From contig QKFD01000073.1 of assembly GCA_003251535.1 (NCBI GenBank), forward strand, positions 85,714 through 149,713: DNA of 64,000 nt, in the 5' to 3' direction. The notes below the pieces were generated by a model. The model was not told the DNA's origin, searched no databases, and was given only the letters and a program-made list of their open reading frames with translations. Origin of the DNA: Chromatiales bacterium. Lineage in GTDB: Bacteria; Pseudomonadota; Gammaproteobacteria; Thiohalomonadales; Thiohalomonadaceae. Positions within the stretch are counted from its first letter, which is position 1, and each line of letters starts with the position of its first letter. The position numbers and the translations under genes are program-made. Of the stretch, positions 17,960 to 26,607 are shown piece after piece.

Positions 17960-18789
17960 GATATCTCAAGCGGCTCCCGCTCATCGCCCTACTGCTCGTT
18001 GTCGCACCAATGGCGCAGGCCGCGCCGGTGCTCTCCTTTGGTATCGTGCCGCAGCAGGCAGCCACCCGCCTGGCACGGGAGTGGGGGCCGCTACTGGCGG
18101 AGGTGGGCCGGCGCGCCGGGGTGGCACTGCGCTTCAGTACCGCCCCCGACATCCCCACCTTTGAGCGCAGGCTGGCACAGGGCGAGTATGACTTCGCCTA
18201 CATGAATCCCTACCACTACACCGTCTTCCACAGCGGTGTCGGTTATACCGCCTTCGCCCATGAGCGGGGGCGCTCGCTGGTGGGGATCATCGTAGTGGCC
18301 AAAGATAGCCCCTACCGGCAGCTGACCGACCTCAAGGGACAGACGGTGGTCTTTCCCGCCCCGGCCGCCTTTGCCGCCTCCATCCTCACCCAGGCAGAGT
18401 TTGCCCGCCAAGGGCTCACCATCGACTCCAAATATGTGATCTCCCACGACTCCGCCTATCGCGCCGTCGCCGCTGGCCTCTATCAGGCGGGCGGTGGCAT
18501 CGGCCGCACCCTGGAGGCGGCACCACCGGAGATCCGTGCGCAGCTGCGGGTGCTCACCCAGACCGCCAGCTACACCCCCCACCCCTTCACCGCCCACCCT
18601 CGGGTGGCCGCCGAGGTCGTCACACGGGTAGCGGCGGCGCTGGTCTCTCTGGCGGACGATGAGGCGGGCCGCCAACTGTTGGCGCCGCTGTCGTTCGCCG
18701 CCATCGAACCGGCCACCGATGCCGAGTGGGACGACGTGCGCAGCCTGGGCATTGATCGGCTGCAACAGTTCGCCGCCCCACGGCCCTAA
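17956..18789 (+). CDS. PhnD-like periplasmic substrate-binding protein
   Basis: A protein of 277 residues with a cleavable signal peptide (MRYLKRLPLIALLLVVAPMAQA-A). The mature part is a type 2 periplasmic binding fold of the phosphate/phosphonate (PhnD) group: an early SFGIVPQQAA strand, the hinge motif YDFAYMNPYHYTVF, the LKGQTVVFPAPAAFAAS segment and a Gly-rich stretch near 180. No ABC permease or ATPase gene accompanies it. Instead it lies between two kinase genes and overlaps the first by the ATGA of its start. I therefore infer a sensory role, presenting a ligand to the following HAMP kinase. The ligand cannot be read from the sequence. Confidence 0.88.
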   Translation: MRYLKRLPLIALLLVVAPMAQAAPVLSFGIVPQQAATRLAREWGPLLAEVGRRAGVALRFSTAPDIPTFERRLAQGEYDFAYMNPYHYTVFHSGVGYTAFAHERGRSLVGIIVVAKDSPYRQLTDLKGQTVVFPAPAAFAASILTQAEFARQGLTIDSKYVISHDSAYRAVAAGLYQAGGGIGRTLEAAPPEIRAQLRVLTQTASYTPHPFTAHPRVAAEVVTRVAAALVSLADDEAGRQLLAPLSFAAIEPATDAEWDDVRSLGIDRLQQFAAPRP

Positions 18790-18793
18790 TACC

Positions 18794-20209
18794 ATGCGCT
18801 TTCGCACCAAGACCATCCTCGGCGTAGCGCTCATCCAGGCGCTGCTGCTGCCTCTGGTGGTGATGAGCGCCCTGCACAACCTGCGGCAGGCCAATGAGGA
18901 GGAGCTGGAGCAGCAGGTGCAGCTGGCCGGGCGGCTCATTGCCGCCAGTGCCCGAGATGCGGTGATCAGCGAGGACCTCGCCACCCTCGACGGCATCGTC
19001 GCCGAGGTCATGGCGGCCCACCAGTTCGACTACCTGCGCATCCTCGACAGTAGCGGCCGCACCCTGGCCGCCGCCGGCCACCCGCCCGCCGGTCCGTTCC
19101 ACACGGACCAACGGGTGGCGGAGGTCACCGATGGCTCGCTCGATTGGGAGGAGGCGATCAACGTCGCCGGTCTCCCCTATGGCCGACTCCAACTGGGGCT
19201 CTCCACCCGCCGCCTTGAACAGGCGTTGGCAGAGGCGTGGCGCTGGGCGCTGGGACTACTGGCCATGGAGATGGGGCTGGTGGCCCTCTTCTCCTGGCTG
19301 TTGGGTAGCCACCTGGTGCGCCAACTCATCGCCCTGCGCGACGCCAGCCTCCGCTTCGCCAGCGGCGAGCTGGACCACCGGGTCGCTGAGCTGGGTAACG
19401 ACGAGCTGGCAGAGACCGCCCGTGCCTTCAACACCATGGCGCGGCAGCTGGGTGAGAGCCACCGCCAGCTCTCCAGCGAAGTGAGCCAGCGCCAGGAGGC
19501 CCAGGAGGCGCTGGCCCGCGCCAATGCCGATCTACGCCGCTTCGCCGAGATCTCGGCCCACCATCTCCAGGAGCCGACCCGTCGCCTCACTAGCTTTGCC
19601 CAACGGCTGCACAGCCGCTTGGCCGGGCGCCTGGAGGATGAGGAGGCCAACCTCTCGCTGGAATTTATTGTGCAGGGGGCCAATCGGCTGCGGGCCTTGG
19701 TGCGTGATGTACAACTCTATCTAGCGGCCAGCGAGCCGCGGGGGGAGCCCGCCAGTCTTAACCCCGATGGGGTGGTGCAGGGGGTATTGGAGCGGTTGGC
19801 CCCGCAGATCCGTAGCAGCGGGGCGCAGATCGATCTGGCCTCACTGCCACCGCTCCCCATCGATCCGCCCCGCCTCACCGATCTACTCCTGGCACTGTTC
19901 GACAACGCCCTGCGCTACCGCCAGCCAGAGCGCCCACTACGCATCGCCCTCAGCGTGGGCGAAGGGGGCGCGGGCCGCCTCCAGCTGCAACTCTGCGACA
20001 ACGGCCATGGGATCCCCGCCGAGTACCGCGAGCGGGTGTTCCGCGTCTTCGAGCGGCTCCAACCCGGCGGTCCTGACGCCGGCACCGGCCTTGGGCTCGC
20101 CTTGGCGCGGCGCATCGTTGAGAGCTGCGGCGGCAGCATCCATTTGACAGAGAGTAGCGGTGGGGGCACCACCGTCGTGATTGATCTACCCAACAGGACC
20201 CATACGTGA
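18794..20209 (+). CDS. HAMP-containing sensor histidine kinase
   Basis: A 471-residue kinase: membrane helix 1 (about 9-27), a periplasmic sensor region (about 28-145), helix 2 (about 153-175), a HAMP domain (about 176-230), a coiled coil, then an H-box variant AEISAHHLQEPTRRL and a HATPase domain with N (LFDNALRY), G1 (DNGHGIP) and G2 (GTGLGLALARRIVE). It starts five bases after the PhnD-like gene, and the GTG of the next receiver overlaps its TGA. The periplasmic region is the plausible docking site for the PhnD-like protein. Upstream frame continuation to 18659 overlaps the PhnD gene and was rejected. Confidence 0.9.
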   Translation: MRFRTKTILGVALIQALLLPLVVMSALHNLRQANEEELEQQVQLAGRLIAASARDAVISEDLATLDGIVAEVMAAHQFDYLRILDSSGRTLAAAGHPPAGPFHTDQRVAEVTDGSLDWEEAINVAGLPYGRLQLGLSTRRLEQALAEAWRWALGLLAMEMGLVALFSWLLGSHLVRQLIALRDASLRFASGELDHRVAELGNDELAETARAFNTMARQLGESHRQLSSEVSQRQEAQEALARANADLRRFAEISAHHLQEPTRRLTSFAQRLHSRLAGRLEDEEANLSLEFIVQGANRLRALVRDVQLYLAASEPRGEPASLNPDGVVQGVLERLAPQIRSSGAQIDLASLPPLPIDPPRLTDLLLALFDNALRYRQPERPLRIALSVGEGGAGRLQLQLCDNGHGIPAEYRERVFRVFERLQPGGPDAGTGLGLALARRIVESCGGSIHLTESSGGGTTVVIDLPNRTHT

Positions 20210-20652
20210 CTCAAAAACAACCCAAGCCGTTCATCGTGTTGCTGGTGGAGGATGAACCGGCCGACGCCCATTTGGTGCGGGTAGCGCTGCGCGAGAATCG
20301 CATTCTGTGCGATGTACACCACGTCATAGATGGGGTGGAGGCGCTGGAGTTTCTGCGCCACCAAGGTCCGTTCTCCGGCTCACCGCGTCCCGATCTCATC
20401 CTGCTCGATCTCAACATGCCGCGGATGGATGGCCGAGAGTTTCTCAGCGAGGCCAAGGCCGATCCGGCCCTCCACGAGATCCCGGTGGTGGTGCTCACCA
20501 CCTCCGATGTCGAACGGGATGTGGTCGCCTCTTACCAGCTGGGCGCTGCCGGCTATATCACCAAGCCGGTGGATGTGGAGCAATTTGTCGAGGCGATCCG
20601 CCAGGTCCAGTCCTACTGGTTCGTGCTGGTACGCCTGCCGGAAGCGGGCTGA
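20206..20652 (+). CDS. Single-domain response regulator (Rcp1-like)
   Basis: A protein of 148 residues consisting of one receiver domain. The acidic pair lies in VEDEPADA, the phosphoacceptor Asp in LLDLNMPRMDG, Thr in VLTTSD and Lys in ITKPVD. It belongs to the Rcp1-type receivers that pair with phytochrome-like kinases, which fits both kinases upstream. It starts with a GTG that overlaps the preceding TGA, and its stop TGA overlaps the following ATG (TGATG), so all five genes are translationally linked. It probably transfers a signal by protein contact, as it has no output domain. Confidence 0.94.
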   Translation: MTQKQPKPFIVLLVEDEPADAHLVRVALRENRILCDVHHVIDGVEALEFLRHQGPFSGSPRPDLILLDLNMPRMDGREFLSEAKADPALHEIPVVVLTTSDVERDVVASYQLGAAGYITKPVDVEQFVEAIRQVQSYWFVLVRLPEAG

Positions 20653-23528
20653 TGTCGCTGCCTGACGCCCTACACATCCTCCTGGTGGAGGACGAACCGG
20701 GCGATGCACTGCTGGTGCAGCACACCTTGCGCGCCGCCAGCGGCGGCCACTGCAATGTGACCTGGGCCGGCTCGCTGGCGGAGGCGCGGGAGCGCCTGGC
20801 GGAGCAGCCGATGGATCTCATCCTATTGGATCTCTCGCTGCCCGACTCGGCCGGCCTGGCCACGGTCACAGCGGCCCGCAACGCGGCGCGCGACACCCCG
20901 GTGGTGGTGCTCACCGGCCACGACGACCCAGAGTTTGCCCTGAAGGTGCTGGAGGCGGGGGCCCAGGACTATCTGGTCAAGGGGGGATTCGATGGCGACG
21001 CCCTGATGCGCGCCATGCGCCACGCCCGGGTACGGGCCCAGTTGGAGGCGCGCCTCACCCAGTCACAACAGCGGCTTGAGCTGGCCCTGGCCGGGGCCGA
21101 CCTCGGGCTCTGGGATTGGCACCTGCCGAGCGGCGAGATCACCATCAATGCCCGCACCGTAGAGATGCTGGGCTACCCCCTGGCAGAGTTCGACTCCACG
21201 GCCGACCACTGGCAGGGCCTGGTCCACCCCGACGACCTGACCGCCCGGCAGGACGCCCGCACCGCCCATCTCCAGGGTGAGCAGCCGTTCTATGAGGCGG
21301 AGTACCGCCTGCACCACCGCACCGGCAGCTGGATCTGGGTGTTTGATCGCGGCCGGGTGGTAGAGCGGGATCCCTACGGCGCACCGCTGCGCATGGTGGG
21401 CACCCTGCTCGATATTACCGAACGACGCAGTGCCGAGCAGGCGCTCAAGGAGAGCGAGACCAAGTTTCGCTCCTACGTGGAGAGCGCCCCCATCGCGGTG
21501 TTAGTGACCGATGCCGATGGCCACTACCAGGAGGTCAATTCGGCGGCGGTGGCCCTCCTCGGCTATAGCCGCGAGCAGCTCCTGGCCCTCACCTTCGACG
21601 ACATCGTGCCGGACCGGGGCCGGTTGGCGGCCCGGAGCTACTTTCAGCGGGTCAAGGAGGAGGGGCGGGCCGACGGCGAATATCAGCTACAACGCAGCGA
21701 TGGCGCCCTCTTTTGGGCCGCCATCCACGCCGTGCGCCTCTCCGATGGACGGCTGATGGCCTTCAAGCAGGATGTCAGCGAGCGGCGCCGCGCCGACCAG
21801 GAGCTGCGCATCGCCGCCACCGCCTTTGAATCGCAGGAGGGGATGTTGGTGACCGATCTCCACGGCGCCATCCTGCGGGTCAATCGCGCCTTCTGCGAAC
21901 TGACCGGCTATCAGCCCCACGAGGTGATTGGCCACACCCCGGCCATCCTCAACTCCGGTCGCCAGCCCCCCAGCTTCTACACCGAGATGTGGCGTCAACT
22001 GGAGCGGGATGGCTACTGGCAGGGGGAGATCTGGAACCGGCGCAAAAATGGCGATATCTACCCTGAATGGCTCACCATCACCGCGGTGACTGGGCCAGAG
22101 GGTGGTGTGACCCACTATGTCGGGGCCTTCTCCGATATCACCGATCGCAAAGAGGCGGAGGAGCGGATCCGCAGCCTCGCCTTCTATGACCCCCTCACCG
22201 GCCTACCCAACCGGCGGCTGCTCCATGACCGCCTGCGCCAGGCGCTCGCCTCCAGCAGTCGCAACAGCCGCCACGGGGCGTTGATGTTTCTCGATCTGGA
22301 CCACTTCAAGACCCTCAACGACACCCGCGGTCACGATGTCGGTGACCAGCTGCTGGTGGAGGTGGCGCGACGCATCGCCTCCTGTCTGCGGGAGCGGGAC
22401 ACGGTGGCCCGTATGGGGGGCGACGAGTTTGTGGTGATGCTGGAGGATCTCCACAGCGAACCGGCGGTGGCGGCCGCCCAGGCGGAGGGGGTGGCGGAGA
22501 AGATCCAGCAGGCGCTGGCCGAACCCTACCGCTTCAATCTGCCCGCCGACCGCCAGGATGAGCCGTTAGAGGAGGAGTACCACTGCACCTCCAGCGTTGG
22601 CCTCAGCCTCTTCATGGAGAACAGCGACAACCTGGATGAGCTGCTGAAACGCTCCGATGTGGCGATGTACCAGGCCAAGGCGGCCGGTCGCAACACGGTG
22701 CGCTTTTTCGATCCGCGGATGCAGGCGGCGCTGGAGGCACGGGCGGCCACCGAGGCGGAGTTGCGCCGCGCCGCCGATCGCAATGAACTGCGACTCCACT
22801 ATCAGGTGCAGGTGGATGCCAACCACCGGGTGGTCGGGGCCGAGGCGCTGCTGCGTTGGGCCCACCCCAGCCGCGGCCTGGTGCAGCCCAATGACCTCAT
22901 CCCCCTGGCGGAGGAGACCGGGCTCATCATCCCCATCGGCCTCTGGGTACTGCGCAGCGCCTGTGAACAGCTGCGGCGCTGGCAGGGGCACCCCGCCACC
23001 CGCCAACTCACCCTGGCGGTCAATGTCAGCCCGCGCCAGTTCCGCCAGGCCGACTTTGTCCAGCAGGTGCGCACCCTATTAGAGGAGAGCGGTACCGATC
23101 CCTCCCGCCTCAAACTGGAGCTGACCGAGAGTCTGGTGCTGCATGACATCGACGACACCATCGGCAAGATGCGCCAGCTGCGGGGGATCGGCGTCAACTT
23201 CTCCATGGATGACTTCGGGACCGGCTACTCCTCCCTCTCCTACCTACGGCAGCTCCCCCTGGACCAGCTAAAGATCGACCGCTCTTTTGTGCGCGATCTG
23301 AACAGTGACCCCAACGACGCCGCCATCGTCCAGACCATCATCAGCATGGGCCACATCCTCGGCCTCACGGTGGTGGCAGAGGGGGTGGAGACCGCCGCCC
23401 AGCAGCAGTTCCTGGTACGCAACGGCTGCCAGATCTTCCAAGGCTTCCTGTTTGGTGAACCGCAGCCGATAGAGCGATTTGAACAGACGGCCCTGCGCCA
23501 AGGGGCCCTCCCCTACACCTCCCACTGA
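20652..23528 (+). CDS. REC-PAS-PAS-PAS-GGDEF-EAL cyclic-di-GMP enzyme
   Basis: A protein of 958 residues, last gene of the signalling operon. The receiver domain (about 8-125) has VEDEPGDA, LLDLSLPDS and a Lys in YLVKGGF. Three PAS domains follow near 140-265, 270-390 and 388-510. The GGDEF domain (about 510-690) has an intact GGDEF motif with the inhibitory RxxD I-site five residues earlier (RERD). The EAL domain (about 700-945) keeps EAL, NVSPRQF, ELTES, DDFGTGYSSL, LKIDRSFV, EGVET and QGFLFGEP. Both cyclase and phosphodiesterase active sites look complete, so the net activity is probably set by phosphorylation and PAS ligands. It is likely the output of the two upstream kinases. Confidence 0.95.
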   Translation: MSLPDALHILLVEDEPGDALLVQHTLRAASGGHCNVTWAGSLAEARERLAEQPMDLILLDLSLPDSAGLATVTAARNAARDTPVVVLTGHDDPEFALKVLEAGAQDYLVKGGFDGDALMRAMRHARVRAQLEARLTQSQQRLELALAGADLGLWDWHLPSGEITINARTVEMLGYPLAEFDSTADHWQGLVHPDDLTARQDARTAHLQGEQPFYEAEYRLHHRTGSWIWVFDRGRVVERDPYGAPLRMVGTLLDITERRSAEQALKESETKFRSYVESAPIAVLVTDADGHYQEVNSAAVALLGYSREQLLALTFDDIVPDRGRLAARSYFQRVKEEGRADGEYQLQRSDGALFWAAIHAVRLSDGRLMAFKQDVSERRRADQELRIAATAFESQEGMLVTDLHGAILRVNRAFCELTGYQPHEVIGHTPAILNSGRQPPSFYTEMWRQLERDGYWQGEIWNRRKNGDIYPEWLTITAVTGPEGGVTHYVGAFSDITDRKEAEERIRSLAFYDPLTGLPNRRLLHDRLRQALASSSRNSRHGALMFLDLDHFKTLNDTRGHDVGDQLLVEVARRIASCLRERDTVARMGGDEFVVMLEDLHSEPAVAAAQAEGVAEKIQQALAEPYRFNLPADRQDEPLEEEYHCTSSVGLSLFMENSDNLDELLKRSDVAMYQAKAAGRNTVRFFDPRMQAALEARAATEAELRRAADRNELRLHYQVQVDANHRVVGAEALLRWAHPSRGLVQPNDLIPLAEETGLIIPIGLWVLRSACEQLRRWQGHPATRQLTLAVNVSPRQFRQADFVQQVRTLLEESGTDPSRLKLELTESLVLHDIDDTIGKMRQLRGIGVNFSMDDFGTGYSSLSYLRQLPLDQLKIDRSFVRDLNSDPNDAAIVQTIISMGHILGLTVVAEGVETAAQQQFLVRNGCQIFQGFLFGEPQPIERFEQTALRQGALPYTSH

Positions 23529-23829
23529 TCCCGGGTTTGCCGGTTATGCACAGCAGCTATGGTGCTGACAAGGGGTTGACAACAGCGGCCACGGCGTGCC
23601 TGAAAGGGGTGCGCTAAGCGTGTAACTAATTGATTCTTCGTGGAACTCCCCAACAGGTCAAAATTTGACCAATTTAAGTCAGCCCCATGCGGTGTGCGGC
23701 TCCCCGCCTCTTGCCCCAAAAGGACTCACAGAGTTATCCACAGTCTCTGGGGAAAACCTTATGGCCACTGGCGGGGGGCAAGCTACGGCCCAAAGATGAG
23801 CGAGTGGGGTCAACCCACCTCGATTTGGC
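23529..23829. other. Convergent intergenic region with DnaA-box consensus and palindrome
   Basis: A 300-base gap between the signalling operon and the minus-strand glycan cluster; I find no gene. It holds a 15-base perfect inverted repeat (23656-23670, GGTCAAA-A-TTTGACC) and a perfect DnaA-box consensus TTATCCACA at 23734-23742. A TTGACA at 23576-23581 has no matching -10. There is no dnaA, dnaN or gidA nearby and only one clear box, so this is not read as an origin. Both flanking genes end here, so a promoter would have to serve an unseen small RNA. Confidence 0.5.
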
Positions 23830-24954
23830 TCACCCCTCCCCGCCCCTCCGCCCCCATTTGAGCGCCACGTAGGCGGGGAGGGGAAGGAGCGGCTCATCCA
23901 GTAGCGCTGGACCGAGCGCCGCGCTCAGCTGGTCGCAGGCAAGGGCCGGGGTCGGCGCCGGAGGCGGGCGCACCGTGCCCCCATCGGTCTGCACTATCTG
24001 ATAGATCTGGGCCGCCCCCGGCAGGGGGATCTCACCGGTGACCTCGCCGCCCTGGAGAACGATTAGAGAACCCGCGCCGTGGAACCGCTCCTGCCGGGTG
24101 CCCCGTACCGAGTTACCCACCAGCAGCTCCCCCTCCGGATCACCGGCTACCCCCCGCACGATCCCCTGCCGGCGGGCGAACCACGGCTCGTCCAGCGCCT
24201 CCCCCGCCAGCATCACCCGCCCACTGTAGGGGGGACCGGGGGCGTGCTCACCGAAGGTGTCGCAGAACAGCAGGCCACGGCGGGTGAGAAAGGCGTCGTG
24301 GACCCCGATCCGCGGATACCCATGGCAGCGGACCCGCCCCCCCGCCAACAGACCGATGAGCGACCGCTCGCCGGCCCGATTGGCCACAAACAGCACCCCG
24401 CCGGGGAGGGCGGTGACACTGTTGAGGTGGTTGACGTTGTAGTAGAGCGGGGTCCCAAAACGGTCGTAGAAGGGTGGGATCTCCAGCGGTTGCGCCGCGC
24501 CCTGGGGATCCAGGCGTAAGAGGGTGTTGCGACCCGTATTGGCCACCCACAACCCCTCCTCCGCCAGGGAGAGGGCGTGGATGCGATCACTCAGATCGGT
24601 GGCCTGCTGGGTGTAGAGCCGCTCCATGGCAAGCGCCCCCCGTCCCGCCCGCAGGGCATCGTAGCGACAGCGCACCACCACGGAGGAGAGGCCGATGGCA
24701 ACCGCCAGGTAGAGGTGGGGGGGCGCCAGGGCGATACCGTAGATTTTATGGCGCAACAGCCGCCGAATGACCCCCTCGGCCAGGAGATAGAGCCCGCCGC
24801 TGGAGGTGACCAGATAGTCGCGCTGAAGTGCCCGCCCCAAGGGGGCCACCACCACCGGCCGCGGCCGACTGGTGGGCAGACGGTGCAGGGCCCAAGCCGT
24901 TGTGGCAGTGGTGTAGAGCGATCGCAACCAGCGGGCGCCGGGGCGCGGCGCCAC
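23830..24954 (-). CDS. Beta-propeller-like protein of unknown function
   Basis: A protein of 374 residues with no signal peptide. Repeating strand patterns fit a beta-propeller: DYLVTSSGGLYLLAEG, HALSLAEEGLWVANTGRN, LNSVTALPGGVLFVANRAG, VHDAFLTRRGLLFCDTFG and GVAGDPEGELLVGNSV, each with a Gly/Asn turn followed by a hydrophobic strand. It starts with a GTG whose first base overlaps the stop of the upstream FkbM gene (TAGTG), so it belongs to the same operon, of which it is the last gene. A role in surface glycan modification is inferred only from the neighbours; a lactonase- or NHL-like enzyme is another possibility. Confidence 0.7.
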   Translation of the reverse strand: MAPRPGARWLRSLYTTATTAWALHRLPTSRPRPVVVAPLGRALQRDYLVTSSGGLYLLAEGVIRRLLRHKIYGIALAPPHLYLAVAIGLSSVVVRCRYDALRAGRGALAMERLYTQQATDLSDRIHALSLAEEGLWVANTGRNTLLRLDPQGAAQPLEIPPFYDRFGTPLYYNVNHLNSVTALPGGVLFVANRAGERSLIGLLAGGRVRCHGYPRIGVHDAFLTRRGLLFCDTFGEHAPGPPYSGRVMLAGEALDEPWFARRQGIVRGVAGDPEGELLVGNSVRGTRQERFHGAGSLIVLQGGEVTGEIPLPGAAQIYQIVQTDGGTVRPPPAPTPALACDQLSAALGPALLDEPLLPLPAYVALKWGRRGGEG

Positions 24955-25874
24955 TACCTCTCCCCCTCTGGCGGGAGAGCGGCCTCCGCTAGCGGGCCAG
25001 GGCGTAGGGCAACGGTGAGCGGCTCCACTCCGCTATGGCTGGCCGAGCGCGCAACAATGAGGCCATCCACCGAGTAGCTCTCTTCCGTATCAGCGCTGGC
25101 GAGGAGGGTAAAGTGGCGCTCCTGCAGAAACTCCAGGCAGGCGCGGTGGAGGGCGGTGGAGTGGGTGGAGATAAAGAGGTAGCCCACCCGACCGGCCGCC
25201 AGACTCTCCGTGGCCCCCTGCAACATCTCCAGCTCAGCCCCCTGGATGTCGGCGTGGAGGATATGCAGGAATGGGATGGCGTAGCGCTGGCAGAGCTGGT
25301 CCACCGTGAGGATGGGGATCCCCCGCTCCCCCACCCCGCTACGACCACCGATCCAGCCGCGGAGGAAGGTGCCATGGAGCCGGTTACGGGCAAAGTTGCG
25401 CCGGCCGACCGCCAGATTGGCCAGGCGCGGCTCCACCAGCACCGCCCGCCCCGCCCGGGCATGGGTCAGAAACCACATGGAGTAGAAGCCCCAGTAGGCC
25501 CCCAGCTCCAGCATGGTGGCATCCTGCGGTAGGGTCTCCAGCACCTGGGCAAAGACCCGCTCCTCCTGCGGCTCATGCACCCCTCGATTCTGGCGCAGCA
25601 GCTGCGCCATGCCCCGCCCGTAGTAACCGAGCCGCAACACCTGGAGGCCGTTGTGCATGGTGATCCAGCGGCCCCGGGCCTGGCCGGCCGCCGCCACCCG
25701 GGGGATGGCAGCATTATCGGGACAGCTGGTAGCGATCTGGCTGCGCCGCTCCCAAACCGGGTCCGGCGGCGCTGCCCGATGGCGCCAGCTGGCGATAGTG
25801 GAGAGCGTGATCCACCCCCTCACCCGCTCACTGAGATCGAGTAGGCGCCAGCGCAGCCATCGGTTCAACGACAT
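24954..25874 (-). CDS. FkbM-family S-adenosylmethionine methyltransferase (first copy)
   Basis: A protein of 306 residues. The Rossmann SAM-binding region is visible at about 120-150 (MLELGAYWGFYSMWF, then AVLVEPRLANL), and the FkbM-type post-motif pattern LHADIQGAELEMLQG follows near 210, with a final IVAR strand. FkbM enzymes O-methylate sugars or polyketides; next to glycosyltransferase-like genes a sugar O-methyltransferase is likely. An N-terminal extension of about 80 residues precedes the catalytic domain. Starts 12 bases after the second FkbM gene ends, and its stop overlaps the start of the propeller gene. Confidence 0.85.
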   Translation of the reverse strand: MSLNRWLRWRLLDLSERVRGWITLSTIASWRHRAAPPDPVWERRSQIATSCPDNAAIPRVAAAGQARGRWITMHNGLQVLRLGYYGRGMAQLLRQNRGVHEPQEERVFAQVLETLPQDATMLELGAYWGFYSMWFLTHARAGRAVLVEPRLANLAVGRRNFARNRLHGTFLRGWIGGRSGVGERGIPILTVDQLCQRYAIPFLHILHADIQGAELEMLQGATESLAAGRVGYLFISTHSTALHRACLEFLQERHFTLLASADTEESYSVDGLIVARSASHSGVEPLTVALRPGPLAEAALPPEGER

Positions 25875-25886
25875 CGGCGCGGGTAC

Positions 25887-26558
25887 TCAGCGACGGCGCT
25901 GGGGGCAGAGGCTGGCATAGTCCTGCTCCAGACGATCGGTGGCAATAATGTTCCAGCAGGTCACCGCCAGGATCTGGTAGCCGTGCTCCAGCAGGTAGGG
26001 CTGGGCGGCGAGATTGATGGTGGCAGCGGTGTTGTATTCGAGCACGATGAGGCGTGGTCGATGCCGTGTCAGATCCAGCCCCTCCAGCACCTCCAACTCC
26101 GTCCCCTCGGTATCGATGCTGATGAGATCAATGGGCTCGTGCAGCCCCAGCTCCTCCAGCAGCCCAGCCAGGCGCCGCACCGCCACCTCCAGTGTGCCGG
26201 TGTGGCGCGCCGCACTGTGGGTCAGTGAGCTGTGGACCGAGTGGTGGCCAAGGTGGAAAGAGGCCGTGCCGTCGTAGTGGGCCGCCGCTGCCGCCACCAC
26301 CACATCGCGGGGGCGCACCGCCTTGAACTTGGGGAGGAGCGCCGGATTGGGCTCCAGGCAGAGGCCGTGCCACCCCCGCTGATAGAGGCGGTAGGTGTTG
26401 CTGTAGTCAATGGGGTGGTGGGCCCCAACATCGATATAGAAACCTGATCGCTGCCCGCCCAACACCGAGAGAATGATCGCCTCCTCCGCCCCCTGGGAGT
26501 GGTAACGGGCGAGGAGTCGTTTGGCGCGCCAACGGATGCGATTCAACATGCCGCGCAT
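25887..26558 (-). CDS. FkbM-family methyltransferase (second copy)
   Basis: A protein of 223 residues. SAM-binding motif GFYIDVGAHHPIDYSNT, then the acidic strand GLCLEPNPALLPKF, and the conserved DLISIDTEGTELEVLEGLD, the hallmark of the FkbM family. It is a more canonical member than the adjacent copy and shares little sequence with it beyond the fold, so it is not a recent duplication. The ATG at 26558 has AGG five bases upstream; a second ATG three codons later is possible. The open frame reaches 26915 but overlaps the fucosyltransferase-like gene. Confidence 0.9.
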   Translation of the reverse strand: MRGMLNRIRWRAKRLLARYHSQGAEEAIILSVLGGQRSGFYIDVGAHHPIDYSNTYRLYQRGWHGLCLEPNPALLPKFKAVRPRDVVVAAAAAHYDGTASFHLGHHSVHSSLTHSAARHTGTLEVAVRRLAGLLEELGLHEPIDLISIDTEGTELEVLEGLDLTRHRPRLIVLEYNTAATINLAAQPYLLEHGYQILAVTCWNIIATDRLEQDYASLCPQRRR

Positions 26559-26607
26559 GGTTGCCTGTTTTCGCGGGAACTGCAAATCGGCCGACCCGCT
26601 CGCCCCA

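Noticed and set aside
23734..23742. Replication origin suggested by the DnaA box
   Set aside because: Only one clear box, with no dnaA, dnaN, gyrB or AT-rich unwinding region nearby.
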